From an uncultured Dorea sp. (lineage in GTDB: Bacteria > Bacillota > Clostridia > Lachnospirales > Lachnospiraceae), in contig CAJTYU010000008.1 of assembly GCA_910584095.1 (NCBI GenBank), forward strand, positions 1 through 64,000: 64,000 nt of DNA, read 5' to 3'. The notes beneath the pieces are model-generated. The model ran no database searches, was not told where the DNA came from, and was given only the letters and a program-made list of their open reading frames with translations. Each line of letters starts with the position of its first letter. Positions within the stretch are counted from its first letter, which is position 1. Positions 14,794-23,251 of the stretch are shown piece by piece. The translations under genes and the position numbers were made by a program.

Positions 14794-16233
14794 CTATTTT
14801 AGCAATTCCCAGAAGGGATTATCTGTCTGATATTCACGGATCTCATCCTCATCAAAAGGCGCCGTCACCCATCCGTATCCCGAATCACTCTCATCGTTTT
14901 CATCGTAATGGAAGGAAAATCCGATTTCCACGCCTTCTCTGTCCGCAAAAAATATGGGAAGATATGTGCCGTCCTTTGTATCTTCGCCGGATAAGGCTTT
15001 TTTCACTTCCTCCCTGCCCAGCTCCGATAGTATATCCTTGTCTCCTGATTCGCTCTCCATTCCCTTCAGATACTCATCTGTAAAATCATTATCCAGATCA
15101 ATGATATCCTTTATCTCGTACACCGTTCCGTCTTTTAGATTAATATTTCTTGCGCGAAGCCCTACATAATAAGCCTCTTCATTGCCCTCATAGCTGTAGT
15201 CCTCAAAGACAACGCAAAGATACTCCTCCGTCAGGTAAGTCACCTTATACTGAACATAGTCTGCAATGACCGGATATTCTTCTCCCAGAACCCTGTCCCT
15301 GATCCCAGGCCCCGGATTCACATAAATCCTATCCACCGTCTCCATAGCGCAGTCCTTCAGTTCTTTATTGATCCGGTTCTGTACCGCCGTATCCTTCAAG
15401 CCGTCCACACGGGGATAAAATACTTCAAAATCCACATAAGTCGTCTTCTTGTCATCCGGCGTATCCAGATAGCTTTCTTCCTTTATCTCAAAGGACAGAC
15501 CCTTCTCCTCATATTCAGGAATTGCATCCATACCGGATAATGCGTCTTCCTCTCCGTCGTAGTAATCATCCCCGAACCAATCGCCATAATAATCATCGTA
15601 TCTGCCGTAGCTGCCATATTCGTCATAAGGATGCCGGAACGGATTTTCAAATACCTCTCTCGCTTCGTTATAGATCATTGCCGCCAGCAAAATTATAAAT
15701 GCCATAACAAGAACCGACGCTCCCATGATGACAGCCGTATTCTTTTTTTCCTTTTTCGGCGGCATCAATCCGGGCGCAATCATCATTTCCATCGGAATAA
15801 ATACCTCCGGGCCCACCGTCTGAGCCGGGGCTGTATCCCGCATTCCAAGATGGTTCATGGCCATAGCCCCTGATGGAAATACGCGCATCGTAATCCGCGT
15901 TATCACAAGCACCTGCCCGCTAAATTGGTACATAGCCTGCATAAGCTGGCGGGCCGCGCCCCTGCGCTGCCAGATCTTCCTCACATAGAGAAGGAGAATC
16001 TCCCCTCTCCTGTCTATTCCGCTTACTCCGCACAGTTCTCTTCCTTCCCATGCGCCAAATAATGTTATCTCCCCGCATTGAATGCGGGGAGCGATATTTT
16101 CATACCGTATAAAATTCTGAAATCCTGCAACTGCCTCCGCCTTCTGCAAAGGCGCAACATCGGAGGCGTATACCTCCCACACCAGATGCAGAGCCGGGAG
16201 AATTTCATTTTCGTTTACTGTCCTTACAAACAT
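14794..16233 (-). CDS. Fusion of a GNAT acetyltransferase-like domain, a membrane helix and an extracellular DUF3298/RsiV-like domain
   Basis: 479 residues in three parts. Residues 1-150 look like a GNAT fold (GRELCGVSGIDRRGEILLLYV, then the acetyl-CoA loop QRRGAAR). A Lys-rich stretch and one membrane helix follow (about 165-190). Then comes an Asp/Tyr-rich linker (about 195-235), and last a domain of about 230 residues with the RsiV/DUF3298 look (YVDFEVFYPRVDGL, INKELKDCA, GLRARNINLKDGTVYEIKD, FFADREGVEIGFSFHY). The catalytic half would be inside the cell and the DUF3298 half outside. The start overlaps the cinA end by 10 bases. Acetyl target and ligand are unknown. Confidence 0.82.
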   Translation of the reverse strand: MFVRTVNENEILPALHLVWEVYASDVAPLQKAEAVAGFQNFIRYENIAPRIQCGEITLFGAWEGRELCGVSGIDRRGEILLLYVRKIWQRRGAARQLMQAMYQFSGQVLVITRITMRVFPSGAMAMNHLGMRDTAPAQTVGPEVFIPMEMMIAPGLMPPKKEKKNTAVIMGASVLVMAFIILLAAMIYNEAREVFENPFRHPYDEYGSYGRYDDYYGDWFGDDYYDGEEDALSGMDAIPEYEEKGLSFEIKEESYLDTPDDKKTTYVDFEVFYPRVDGLKDTAVQNRINKELKDCAMETVDRIYVNPGPGIRDRVLGEEYPVIADYVQYKVTYLTEEYLCVVFEDYSYEGNEEAYYVGLRARNINLKDGTVYEIKDIIDLDNDFTDEYLKGMESESGDKDILSELGREEVKKALSGEDTKDGTYLPIFFADREGVEIGFSFHYDENDESDSGYGWVTAPFDEDEIREYQTDNPFWELLK

Positions 16234-17471
16234 ATCAATTCCTCTCTGAGTACTGTCAATGCCCTCACCACTGCATAGTCCCTGTTCTTTTCCCGGTTTC
16301 CGGTAAACCGAAATTCTTCTGTACGAACTTTACCATTTACAAAGCAGCCAACATATACGAGACCAACCGGCTTCTCCTTGCTTCCTCCGTCCGGTCCCGC
16401 AATACCGGTAACCGAAAGGGCTGCGTTTGCCCCAGCCGCCTTTGCGGCTCCCGCCGCCATCTCGGCGGCCGTATCGGCGCTCACAGCTCCAAAAGCCTTC
16501 AAGGTATCTTTGGACACTCCCAGAAGCTTTTCTTTTGCATCGTCCGAGTAGGTAATATATCCTTCGTTATAGACGGCAGAAGCTCCCGCTACATTCATAA
16601 TCCTTCCTGCAAGCAGTCCTCCCGTGCAGGACTCAGCCGTTGTAACCGTCATGTTCTTCTCCTTTAGAAGCTCCACAACCGCCTGCTCCAGCGTCACGTC
16701 CTCCTCAATCGTATAAATCTTATCTCCAAAACGCTGATACAGCTCTTTTACCATAGGCTCAATCAAGGCTTCTGCCGCCTCTTCATCCTTCGCCTTCGCC
16801 GTCACCCGGAAATGCACCTCCCCGGTTTTCGCGTATGGCGCAAGGGTCGGATTCGTCTGGGCATCCATAATATCCGATACCATAGTCTCTGCGCGGCTTT
16901 CGCCGATGGAGCATACCTTTACCATCTTTGAATAAATTCCCTCCGGCTGCAGGCGGTTCAGATAGGGTGCAATATCCCGCTCAAACATTGGCTTAATCTC
17001 ATTAGGAGGTCCCGGAAGGAGAATTGCCGTTTTTCCATTCTCACCTTCAAGAATCAACCCCGGCGCAGTTCCATTGTGATTATCCACAACAGCCGCCCCC
17101 TCCGGGATCAGCGCCTGCTTCCAATTATTGCCCGTAATGCCGTTCTTACTTTGGATCCGGTCAAAATATGCCTGAAGCCTTTCCTTTGTATGGGGATCCT
17201 CCAAAAGCTTCTTCCCAAAAACTTTTGCCGTAACTTCTTTGGTCAAATCATCCTTCGTAGGACCTAATCCTCCGCTTAAGATCACAATATCTGATCTGGA
17301 GAGCGCTAATTTAAGCGCGTCCTCCAAGCGCTCTTCGTTGTCCCCCACCGCGCTCTGATGATAGCAGGACAGTCCTAATACCGCTATCCTTTCAGCCAGA
17401 TAGGCCGCATTGGTATTTACAATGTTACCCAGTAAAATCTCCGTACCCACTGAAATCAGTTCAACGGTCAT
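16224..17471 (-). CDS. cinA: CinA: competence/damage-inducible protein A, NMN amidohydrolase type
   Basis: 415 residues. An N-terminal MoaB/MogA-like domain (ELISVGTEILLGNIVNTNAAYLA; LSGGLGPTKDDLT; LLPGPPNEI) is joined to the C-terminal nicotinamide-nucleotide amidohydrolase domain (TTAESCTGGLLAGRI; GAVSADTAAEMA; SVTGIAGPDGGSKEKPVGLV). Recycles NMN in the pyridine nucleotide cycle. It follows pgsA by one base, a frequent Firmicute order. Confidence 0.96.
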   Translation of the reverse strand: MTVELISVGTEILLGNIVNTNAAYLAERIAVLGLSCYHQSAVGDNEERLEDALKLALSRSDIVILSGGLGPTKDDLTKEVTAKVFGKKLLEDPHTKERLQAYFDRIQSKNGITGNNWKQALIPEGAAVVDNHNGTAPGLILEGENGKTAILLPGPPNEIKPMFERDIAPYLNRLQPEGIYSKMVKVCSIGESRAETMVSDIMDAQTNPTLAPYAKTGEVHFRVTAKAKDEEAAEALIEPMVKELYQRFGDKIYTIEEDVTLEQAVVELLKEKNMTVTTAESCTGGLLAGRIMNVAGASAVYNEGYITYSDDAKEKLLGVSKDTLKAFGAVSADTAAEMAAGAAKAAGANAALSVTGIAGPDGGSKEKPVGLVYVGCFVNGKVRTEEFRFTGNREKNRDYAVVRALTVLREELICL

Positions 17472-17472
17472 C

Positions 17473-18015
17473 TTACATGCCCCCTTTTGTCAATACTTCG
17501 ATGTTCTTTGCCACATAATCTACCAAAGAAACCACCGTCAATATTAAGGATACCCAAACGAGCACTATTCCAATCGTATCAAATATTCCGCCAAGATCGG
17601 CAATCAGCAGAATAATCATTATCATTTGGGACACCGTCTTAAATTTCCCCCAGTAGCTGGCCGCGATCACAACCTGATTATCAGAGGCAACCAGCCTAAA
17701 CCCGCTGATAATAAATTCTCTGGCAATCACAATAATCACATACCATGCCGCAAGCTTCCCCATGGGGATAAAACAAATCATGGCGGAGCATACCAGCATC
17801 TTGTCTGCCAGCGGGTCCATAAATTTTCCAAAATTTGTCACAAGATTCCTTGACCGCGCAATCTTTCCATCCAGCATATCCGTTAGGCTTGCCACACAGA
17901 AAATCACAAGGGTAATCCATTTATTCGCATCGCCGCCGATATCCGTCAGCATAAATAACACAAAAAATGGAACCATAATCATTCGCAGTACCGTCAGTTT
18001 ATTTGGTAAATTCAT
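17473..18015 (-). CDS. pgsA: CDP-diacylglycerol-glycerol-3-phosphate 3-phosphatidyltransferase
   Basis: Makes phosphatidylglycerol phosphate in the membrane. The CDP-alcohol phosphotransferase motif is complete: D-G-x2-A-R-x8-G-x3-D-x3-D in DGKIAR ... FGKFMDPLADK. 180 residues with about five membrane helices. The ATG overlaps the rimO stop. Confidence 0.96.
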   Translation of the reverse strand: MNLPNKLTVLRMIMVPFFVLFMLTDIGGDANKWITLVIFCVASLTDMLDGKIARSRNLVTNFGKFMDPLADKMLVCSAMICFIPMGKLAAWYVIIVIAREFIISGFRLVASDNQVVIAASYWGKFKTVSQMIMIILLIADLGGIFDTIGIVLVWVSLILTVVSLVDYVAKNIEVLTKGGM

Positions 18016-19337
18016 TCTATCAACTCTCCTATCAAATCATATTCTAACGCTCCGGTTACTTTTACTCTTGCGAAGTCTCCGGACATCAGCTCTTCTTCTG
18101 TATTTACAAATATCAATCCGTCTACGCCCGGAGCATCCATATAGGTTCTCCCCACATAGGCGTTTTCATCCGCCACCCGGCCTTCTATCATCACGGCTAT
18201 CTCCCTGCCTATCATATCCTCCGCAAAATCGAAAGCAATTTCCTGCTGCAGCTCCATCAGCTCTGCCTGCCGGGTTTCTTTCACCGCTTCCGGTATCTGG
18301 TCCGGCATAGCGGCCGCAGGCGTGTCCTCTTCTCTTGAAAATGTAAATACCCCCAGACGGTCAAACTCCATCTCGTCTACAAACTCCATAAGTTCCTCAT
18401 GCCAAGCGTCCGTCTCACCCGGAAAACCTGTGATCAGCGTGGTCCGCAGAACAATGTCTGGAATTTCCGCTCTAAGCCTAAAGATTATATCTGTCAGCTG
18501 CTTCTTCGTCGTCTTCCTGCCCATCCGTTTTAATATCTCATCATTTGCATGCTGGATCGGCAGATCTAGATAATGGCAGATCTTCGGTTCTTCTTTCATG
18601 ACACGGATTAAGTTCTCGTCAATCTCCTCCGGATAGCAGTAAAGAATCCGTATCCAGCGAAGGCCGGAAATCTTACATAATCCCCTGAGCAGTTTATGCA
18701 GCGTCTTCTCTCCATAAAGATCCATCCCGTATATTGTTGTCTCCTGTGCAACAAGTATCAGCTCCCTGACCCCCGCTCCCGCAAGTTCCTCCGCCTCTTT
18801 AAGAAGACGTTCCATCGGCACGCTTCGGTAGTTTCCTCTTATCCTTGGAATAATGCAGTAGGTACAATTCTTGTCGCATCCTTCCGCGATCTTTAAATAC
18901 GCGTAATGTCCTCCCGTTGTCAGTATCCTTCTGCTGTCTGTCTTCGGCAGCGAATGAATATCTTCCAGATAGAGTCCTCCTCTTTCTTCTAATACCCTGT
19001 CAATAGCCTCCGCTATCTTATGATAAGAAGCTGTTCCAAGCACCGCGTCTACTTCGGGAATCTCTTCAAAAATCTCCTTCTGATAACGCTGGGCCAGGCA
19101 CCCTGTCACAATCAAGGCTTTTAGGGAGCCCTTCGTCTTATAATCAGCCATCTCCAAAATCGTCTGGATACTTTCTTCCTTGGCGTCATGAATAAAACAG
19201 CAGGTATTTACCACGATCACATCCGCAATTGCCTCGTCATCCACCATCCGGTGTCCGCGGGCCATAAGGATTCCCAGCATCACCTCTGAATCAACCAGAT
19301 TCTTATCGCATCCAAGAGAAACAAATAATATATTCAT
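18012..19337 (-). CDS. rimO: Ribosomal protein S12 methylthiotransferase RimO
   Basis: Radical-SAM enzyme that methylthiolates an Asp of ribosomal protein S12. The N-terminal domain holds the three cluster Cys (SLGCDKNLVDSE, VVNTCCFI, VTGCLAQRY), the radical-SAM loop is GCDKNCTYCIIPRIRG, and a TRAM domain ends the protein. I set the start at the ATG at 19337 (MNILFVSLGCDKN), with AGAGGA 7 bases upstream; the frame extends to a TTG at 19367 inside a hairpin, which is unlikely. Confidence 0.96.
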   Translation of the reverse strand: MNILFVSLGCDKNLVDSEVMLGILMARGHRMVDDEAIADVIVVNTCCFIHDAKEESIQTILEMADYKTKGSLKALIVTGCLAQRYQKEIFEEIPEVDAVLGTASYHKIAEAIDRVLEERGGLYLEDIHSLPKTDSRRILTTGGHYAYLKIAEGCDKNCTYCIIPRIRGNYRSVPMERLLKEAEELAGAGVRELILVAQETTIYGMDLYGEKTLHKLLRGLCKISGLRWIRILYCYPEEIDENLIRVMKEEPKICHYLDLPIQHANDEILKRMGRKTTKKQLTDIIFRLRAEIPDIVLRTTLITGFPGETDAWHEELMEFVDEMEFDRLGVFTFSREEDTPAAAMPDQIPEAVKETRQAELMELQQEIAFDFAEDMIGREIAVMIEGRVADENAYVGRTYMDAPGVDGLIFVNTEEELMSGDFARVKVTGALEYDLIGELIE

Positions 19338-19365
19338 ACTTCTTTCCTCTATATTTTCTTTCGCC

Positions 19366-19401
19366 AAGAGGCAGATACCTAAATTCAGGCATCTGCCTCT
19401 T
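19366..19401. other. 15-bp stem-loop between rpoZ and rimO
   Basis: Arms AAGAGGCAGATACCT (19366-19380) and AGGCATCTGCCTCTT (19387-19401), a 6-base loop and one G-T pair when transcribed leftward. There is no T-run, so it is more likely a processing or stability element, or a weak terminator after rpoZ. Confidence 0.6.
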
Positions 19402-19413
19402 ATCTTCGTACGT

Positions 19414-19653
19414 CTATTCGCTTTCCTCAGCTATAATCTTAATCTTTTCATTATTCAGTTCCGCAATTGCAGTAGACAGAGGTTTATCTCCGTCCCCCGC
19501 ATGAACCATGGGTAAGTCCCCGTCAATCAACTGTCTCGCTCTCTTCGAAGTTGCCATTACAATAGAATACCGGCTGTTGACTACCTTTGTCTCGCCTTCC
19601 TCCACGTCTTTATTGACAACCTTCATTAAATCCGTATACGATGGATGCAGCAT
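19414..19653 (-). CDS. rpoZ: DNA-directed RNA polymerase omega subunit
   Basis: 79 residues with the omega core NSRYSIVMATSKRARQLIDG and a short acidic C-terminus ending EKIKIIAEESE. It assists assembly of RNA polymerase. It sits three bases after gmk, the standard gmk-rpoZ arrangement. Confidence 0.93.
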   Translation of the reverse strand: MLHPSYTDLMKVVNKDVEEGETKVVNSRYSIVMATSKRARQLIDGDLPMVHAGDGDKPLSTAIAELNNEKIKIIAEESE

Positions 19654-19656
19654 CTG

Positions 19657-20280
19657 TCATTCTCCTTTCAATTCTTTTTTGATCATTTCTGCAAATTCCC
19701 GATTGCGCATGCTTCTTCCATGCTCCGCACAGATAATTCTATGCACGTCTTCTACGCAGGTATCCAGTACATCATTTACAACATAATAATCATATGCCTC
19801 CATGCCTTCGGCTTCCTCCGACGCCCGCTTCATACGCTGTTCGATTACTTCCTCGCTCTCCGTTCCCCGGCTTATAAGCCTTCTTTTCAGCTCATTAACT
19901 GAAGGCGGAGTTACAAATAGAAGCAGCGCCTGCGGAAACTTCTCCTTAATCTTTAACGCCCCCTGAAGCTCAATCTCCAGAATGACATCCCTGCCCGCGG
20001 CAAGCTGTTCCTCTACGTACGCTTTCGGAGTTCCATAGTAATTATTCACGTACCTAGCATACTCTATCAATTCTTCTTTCGCAATCATTTTTTCAAATTC
20101 TTCCCTTGTTTTGAAAAAATATTCTCTTCCGTCCGCTTCTCCTTCCCTTGGCTGTCTGGTAGTTGCGGACACAGAGAGCGCATAGTTATCATCGTACCTC
20201 CTAATAAGCTCTTTCATGATGGTTCCCTTGCCAGAACCGGAAAACCCTGATACAACAATCAATATTCCCTGTCTGTTCAT
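19657..20280 (-). CDS. gmk: Guanylate kinase
   Basis: Phosphorylates GMP to GDP. P-loop GFSGSGKGT; GMP-binding parts SVSATTRQPREGEADGREY and ILEIELQGALKIK. I set the start at 20280 (MNRQGILIVVSG), with TAGGAG upstream; the frame is open to 20328, overlapping yicC. 207 residues. Confidence 0.96.
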   Translation of the reverse strand: MNRQGILIVVSGFSGSGKGTIMKELIRRYDDNYALSVSATTRQPREGEADGREYFFKTREEFEKMIAKEELIEYARYVNNYYGTPKAYVEEQLAAGRDVILEIELQGALKIKEKFPQALLLFVTPPSVNELKRRLISRGTESEEVIEQRMKRASEEAEGMEAYDYYVVNDVLDTCVEDVHRIICAEHGRSMRNREFAEMIKKELKGE

Positions 20281-20290
20281 ATCCGTACTC

Positions 20291-21172
20291 CTATTCAATA
20301 TTCTGAATCTGCTCGCGTACCTTCTCAATCTCAGTCTTCAAATCAATGGCATAATTGGAAATCTCAATATCATTTGCCTTAGAAAGGATCGTATTGGCCT
20401 CCCGATTCATCTCCTGTGCGATAAAGTCAAGCTTCCGGCCAATGCCGCTATCCTCAGCGGCAAATGTTTCTTTCATATGTACAATATGGCTTTTCAGTCT
20501 TACCACTTCTTCATCAGTGCAGATCTTATCTGCAAAAATGACAACCTCGGCGGCAATCCTGCCTTCATCTATCTGTGAATCCTCTAAAAGCTCCCGGACC
20601 TTGTCCTCTATCCTGCCGCGGTACTCTGTAACAATCTCTGGAGACCGTTTCTCAATATAAGCAACTTTCTCAAGCATACCATCCAGCTTATTTAAAATAT
20701 CTGCCTTCAGATTCTCTCCCTCTGTCTGCCTAGTCTCAACAAACTGCCGGAGGGCCTCCTTCATAGCTTTCTCAAGACCATTCCAAAGTTCTTCCTCATC
20801 CGTCGTCTGCTCCTCCATGGTAAGCACCTCCGGACACCTGGCAACCGTAGAAACCCGTATGTCATAATCCAGTCCAAAATCCTTCTCCATCTTCCTGAAG
20901 CAGGACAGGTATTCTCCCGCCAATGTTCCGTTGTACTTCAAAGCCACCTGATTCTCCGAAAAGTCTTCATAGGTAATGAATATATCTACCTTTCCTCTCG
21001 CCGCATACTTCTTTAGAAGCGTCCGGATTGCACTGTCAAAGAAATTCAGCTTCTTCGGCATACGGATATTCACATCCAGATAACGATGGTTTACACTCTT
21101 CATCTCAACCGTAAATTTACGGTCTCCTTCCGACGCTTCACCGCGTCCAAATCCCGTCATACTCTTAATCAT
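20291..21172 (-). CDS. yicC: YicC family endoribonuclease-like protein
   Basis: 293 residues. The start MIKSMTGFGRGEA and the C-terminal DUF1732 part (GRKLDFIAQEMNREANTILSKAND) are diagnostic. YicC family members have been reported as RNases acting on small RNAs; the role here is not known. It is followed after 10 bases by gmk. The small remA gene commonly found between the two in Firmicutes is absent. Confidence 0.94.
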   Translation of the reverse strand: MIKSMTGFGRGEASEGDRKFTVEMKSVNHRYLDVNIRMPKKLNFFDSAIRTLLKKYAARGKVDIFITYEDFSENQVALKYNGTLAGEYLSCFRKMEKDFGLDYDIRVSTVARCPEVLTMEEQTTDEEELWNGLEKAMKEALRQFVETRQTEGENLKADILNKLDGMLEKVAYIEKRSPEIVTEYRGRIEDKVRELLEDSQIDEGRIAAEVVIFADKICTDEEVVRLKSHIVHMKETFAAEDSGIGRKLDFIAQEMNREANTILSKANDIEISNYAIDLKTEIEKVREQIQNIE

Positions 21173-21421
21173 ATTTTCAGCCTTCTCTTCTATATATCAT
21201 AGTGAAAAACAGAACTGTCTGGCCTTCTCTGGTATCGCAGTCCCAATTTTCCATATATCATTATAAATCATTTCCCCGGTTCCGTCAACCAATCTGCTTT
21301 TTATGTTTCGTCCTCCTCTTTCAGCCGTCGGCGTATGCAGACCATTTTGTAAATGAGGCTCACACTTTCCATTCTTTCACATATGATGTACTGTAATCAA
21401 AATCTTATGGAGGTTTATTCA

Positions 21422-21667
21422 ATGAGTGATTTATCAAACTGTGGATGCGGTTGTGAAACTAACATGAATGGTTGCGGATGCGGACGCGGCATGGACTGCG
21501 GATGCGGCAGCAATAGCTGCCTGTGGATCATCCTTCTCCTGTTCTGCTGCGGCGGATGCGGCGGCGGATTAGGACGCGGCGACTGCGGATGCGGCGGCAA
21601 TGACAGCTGCCTGTGGATTATCCTTCTTCTGTTCTGCTGCGGCGGCAACGGATTCGGCTGCTGCTAA
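21422..21667 (+). CDS. Small Cys/Gly-rich protein with an internal duplication (chorion-class 'HCB'-like)
   Basis: 81 residues, 18 of them Cys. Two copies of a module occur at residues 25-45 and 54-75, each a CGCG turn followed by the identical 14-residue stretch SCLWIILLLFCCGG. The duplication is also visible in the DNA. The ATG at 21422 has GGAGG 8 bases upstream; the frame is open from 21353 but the extra residues are not family-like. Similar proteins in Lachnospiraceae carry the 'chorion class high-cysteine HCB' label; their function is unknown. Short hydrophobic stretches between Cys clusters suggest a membrane or metal-binding role (inference). Confidence 0.8.
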   Translation: MSDLSNCGCGCETNMNGCGCGRGMDCGCGSNSCLWIILLLFCCGGCGGGLGRGDCGCGGNDSCLWIILLLFCCGGNGFGCC

Positions 21668-21697
21668 ACTAACCCTTGACCACCCGGTCGAAAAAAC

Positions 21698-21731
21698 ATA
21701 TGCGGGGATATATTTTTATATCCCCGCATAT
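21698..21731. terminator. 15-bp perfect stem-loop after the Cys-rich gene
   Basis: Arms ATATGCGGGGATATA (21698-21712) and TATATCCCCGCATAT (21717-21731), loop TTTT. A run of A lies before it on the plus strand, giving T6 on the minus strand. It may stop transcription in both directions, or limit read-through into the next two genes. Confidence 0.7.
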
Positions 21732-21764
21732 ACATAGTACAACATTACCTTCAGGTGGGAATCC

Positions 21765-22193
21765 ATGGAAAAACATCCGCCGCTTCCTATGACACAACTG
21801 GATATGCTTGTTACTACTCAGGAATTGCAGATAATGAAGCTGATGCTTCCCTATATTCCTTCCTCCTACCGTGGTATGCTGGCAATTTATCTCAAATTTG
21901 CAGAATTTCAAAATACGATTCGGCTATTTAACGCGTCCAAAGGAGCCCCCTCCCAGGACATTATAAAAAGCAGAGATATCCATTCTCCAGCCGATATTCT
22001 GGAAGACCTCCGGCCCTTTATGAATCCCGGAGATATGGACTCTTTTGATATGATGATGAATATGATGAACACAATGAATATGATGAAGGGCATGAATACG
22101 GCTGATTTTTCTAATTTTGAAAATTCAGAGGAAATGTCAGATATGATGAATATATTCGATAATATCATGAAAGGAAATAAAGAAAATGAATGA
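21765..22193 (+). CDS. Methionine-rich protein of unknown function
   Basis: 142 residues. The first 70 form likely helices (LDMLVTTQELQIMKLMLPYIP ...). Residues about 92-115 are extremely Met-rich (MDSFDMMMNMMNTMNMMKGM), followed by an acidic tail with more Met. AGGTGGG precedes the ATG. There is no signal peptide or membrane helix. The stop overlaps the next gene by 8 bases. I do not recognise a named family; Met runs can bind copper or act as an oxidant sink (inference only). Confidence 0.75.
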   Translation: MEKHPPLPMTQLDMLVTTQELQIMKLMLPYIPSSYRGMLAIYLKFAEFQNTIRLFNASKGAPSQDIIKSRDIHSPADILEDLRPFMNPGDMDSFDMMMNMMNTMNMMKGMNTADFSNFENSEEMSDMMNIFDNIMKGNKENE

Positions 22194-22467
22194 TTGGATG
22201 AACCATCCGGATATGAAAAACCTTGATCCCATTAAAATAGAGCTGTTCAAGGCGGCAGCCGCGCAGACCAAGGGAAAAAGCGGAAACAGTATGGCAACTG
22301 TAATGATGGCCCTGATTACCTCCGCAAGAAAAAACGGGATCAGCTTCACTCCTGAGGAAATGACCCTGATTCTGAATATTTTAAAAGATGGAAAGTCAGA
22401 AGAAGAACAGAATCAAATTGACAATATGGTCAATATGGTTAAAAATATGATTCAAAGTCAGAAATAG
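22186..22467 (+). CDS. Small helical protein of unknown function, paired with the Met-rich protein
   Basis: 93 residues, helical, soluble. Two parts: KIELFKAAAAQTKGKSGNSM, then ISFTPEEMTLILNILKDGKSEEEQ. It is also fairly Met-rich (MVNMVKNM). Its ATG lies inside the end of the upstream gene, so they are translationally coupled. A terminator follows. Possibly a partner of the upstream protein; no motif gives a function. Confidence 0.75.
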   Translation: MNDWMNHPDMKNLDPIKIELFKAAAAQTKGKSGNSMATVMMALITSARKNGISFTPEEMTLILNILKDGKSEEEQNQIDNMVNMVKNMIQSQK

Positions 22468-22498
22468 ACAGACGCTTACTCAGCATCTGTCTATTTTG
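22464..22498 (+). terminator. Terminator of the Met-rich gene pair
   Basis: Arms ATAGACAGA (22464-22472) and TCTGTCTAT (22486-22494), then TTTG. The first arm overlaps the stop codon of the 93-residue gene. Confidence 0.72.
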
Positions 22499-22540
22499 AC
22501 GACAGCCCCTGTTTATCTTAGTCCTCTATCTGTAAAATGT

Positions 22541-23248
22541 TTATTTTGGAAGCGGGGGCGTCCCCTGCCCGTAATGCCGAAAGACTTCCACCGCCCTCTC
22601 TACCTGTTCCGCGTTAAGCTCCGGTACATGTTCATCCATGCTGAACGCAATGGAATAGGTCTTGGCAGCCTCCTCCAGGTATACGCATGCGCAAAGCGCC
22701 TGCTTTAAGCTGTCTCCTACGCTCACTACGCCGTGGTGTTTCAGAATGACAGCCAGCCTGTCCCCGATATTCTCCACCACTTCCACACCCATCTGCTCGC
22801 TTGCGGCCGATGAGTAAGGACATACCTTCACGCTGCCCCTTGTAGCGTTGGCCAGCGTTGTCAGGTTGCAGGGAATCTCATCCGTGATCAGCCCGACCCC
22901 TGTAGCATATGGCTGGTGGGTGTGGATTACCGCGTTCACCTGCGGCATATGCTTCAATATGTAGAGCAGCGCCACCGTATCCACAGACGGCTTCCTTTCG
23001 CCCTCGATAATATTGCCCTCTATATCCATTACCAGAACATCCTCCGGTACCATATCTTCATAAATCATGCCAGACGGCGTTACCAGAATCTCTCCCGACG
23101 GCATACGGAGGGTAACATTTCCCCCGGATAATGCGATCAGGCCATAGCGGTCCATCTTGATCCCGGCTTCAATAATCTCTTTCTTTTCCTGTTCAAACAT
23201 CTTCTTATGCTTCTCCTTACTTTCCAGACAGCCGGCTAAATACGCCAT
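22541..23248 (-). CDS. Class II aldolase/adducin family protein (fuculose-phosphate-aldolase-like)
   Basis: Zn-dependent aldolase fold. Visible: ALSGGNVTLRMPSGEILVTPSGM (phosphate-binding part), the Zn ligands in HTHQPYATGV and the third His in LKHHGVVSVGD. Relatives cleave fuculose, rhamnulose or ribulose phosphates, or epimerise or decarboxylate sugar-acid phosphates. It is the last gene of the galactitol-type PTS operon, so it probably cleaves the phosphorylated sugar imported by that PTS; the substrate is not predictable. The start is at 23248 or 23200 (MFEQEKKEI); neither site is ideal. 235 or 219 residues. Confidence 0.88.
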   Translation of the reverse strand: MAYLAGCLESKEKHKKMFEQEKKEIIEAGIKMDRYGLIALSGGNVTLRMPSGEILVTPSGMIYEDMVPEDVLVMDIEGNIIEGERKPSVDTVALLYILKHMPQVNAVIHTHQPYATGVGLITDEIPCNLTTLANATRGSVKVCPYSSAASEQMGVEVVENIGDRLAVILKHHGVVSVGDSLKQALCACVYLEEAAKTYSIAFSMDEHVPELNAEQVERAVEVFRHYGQGTPPLPK

Positions 23249-23251
23249 ATG

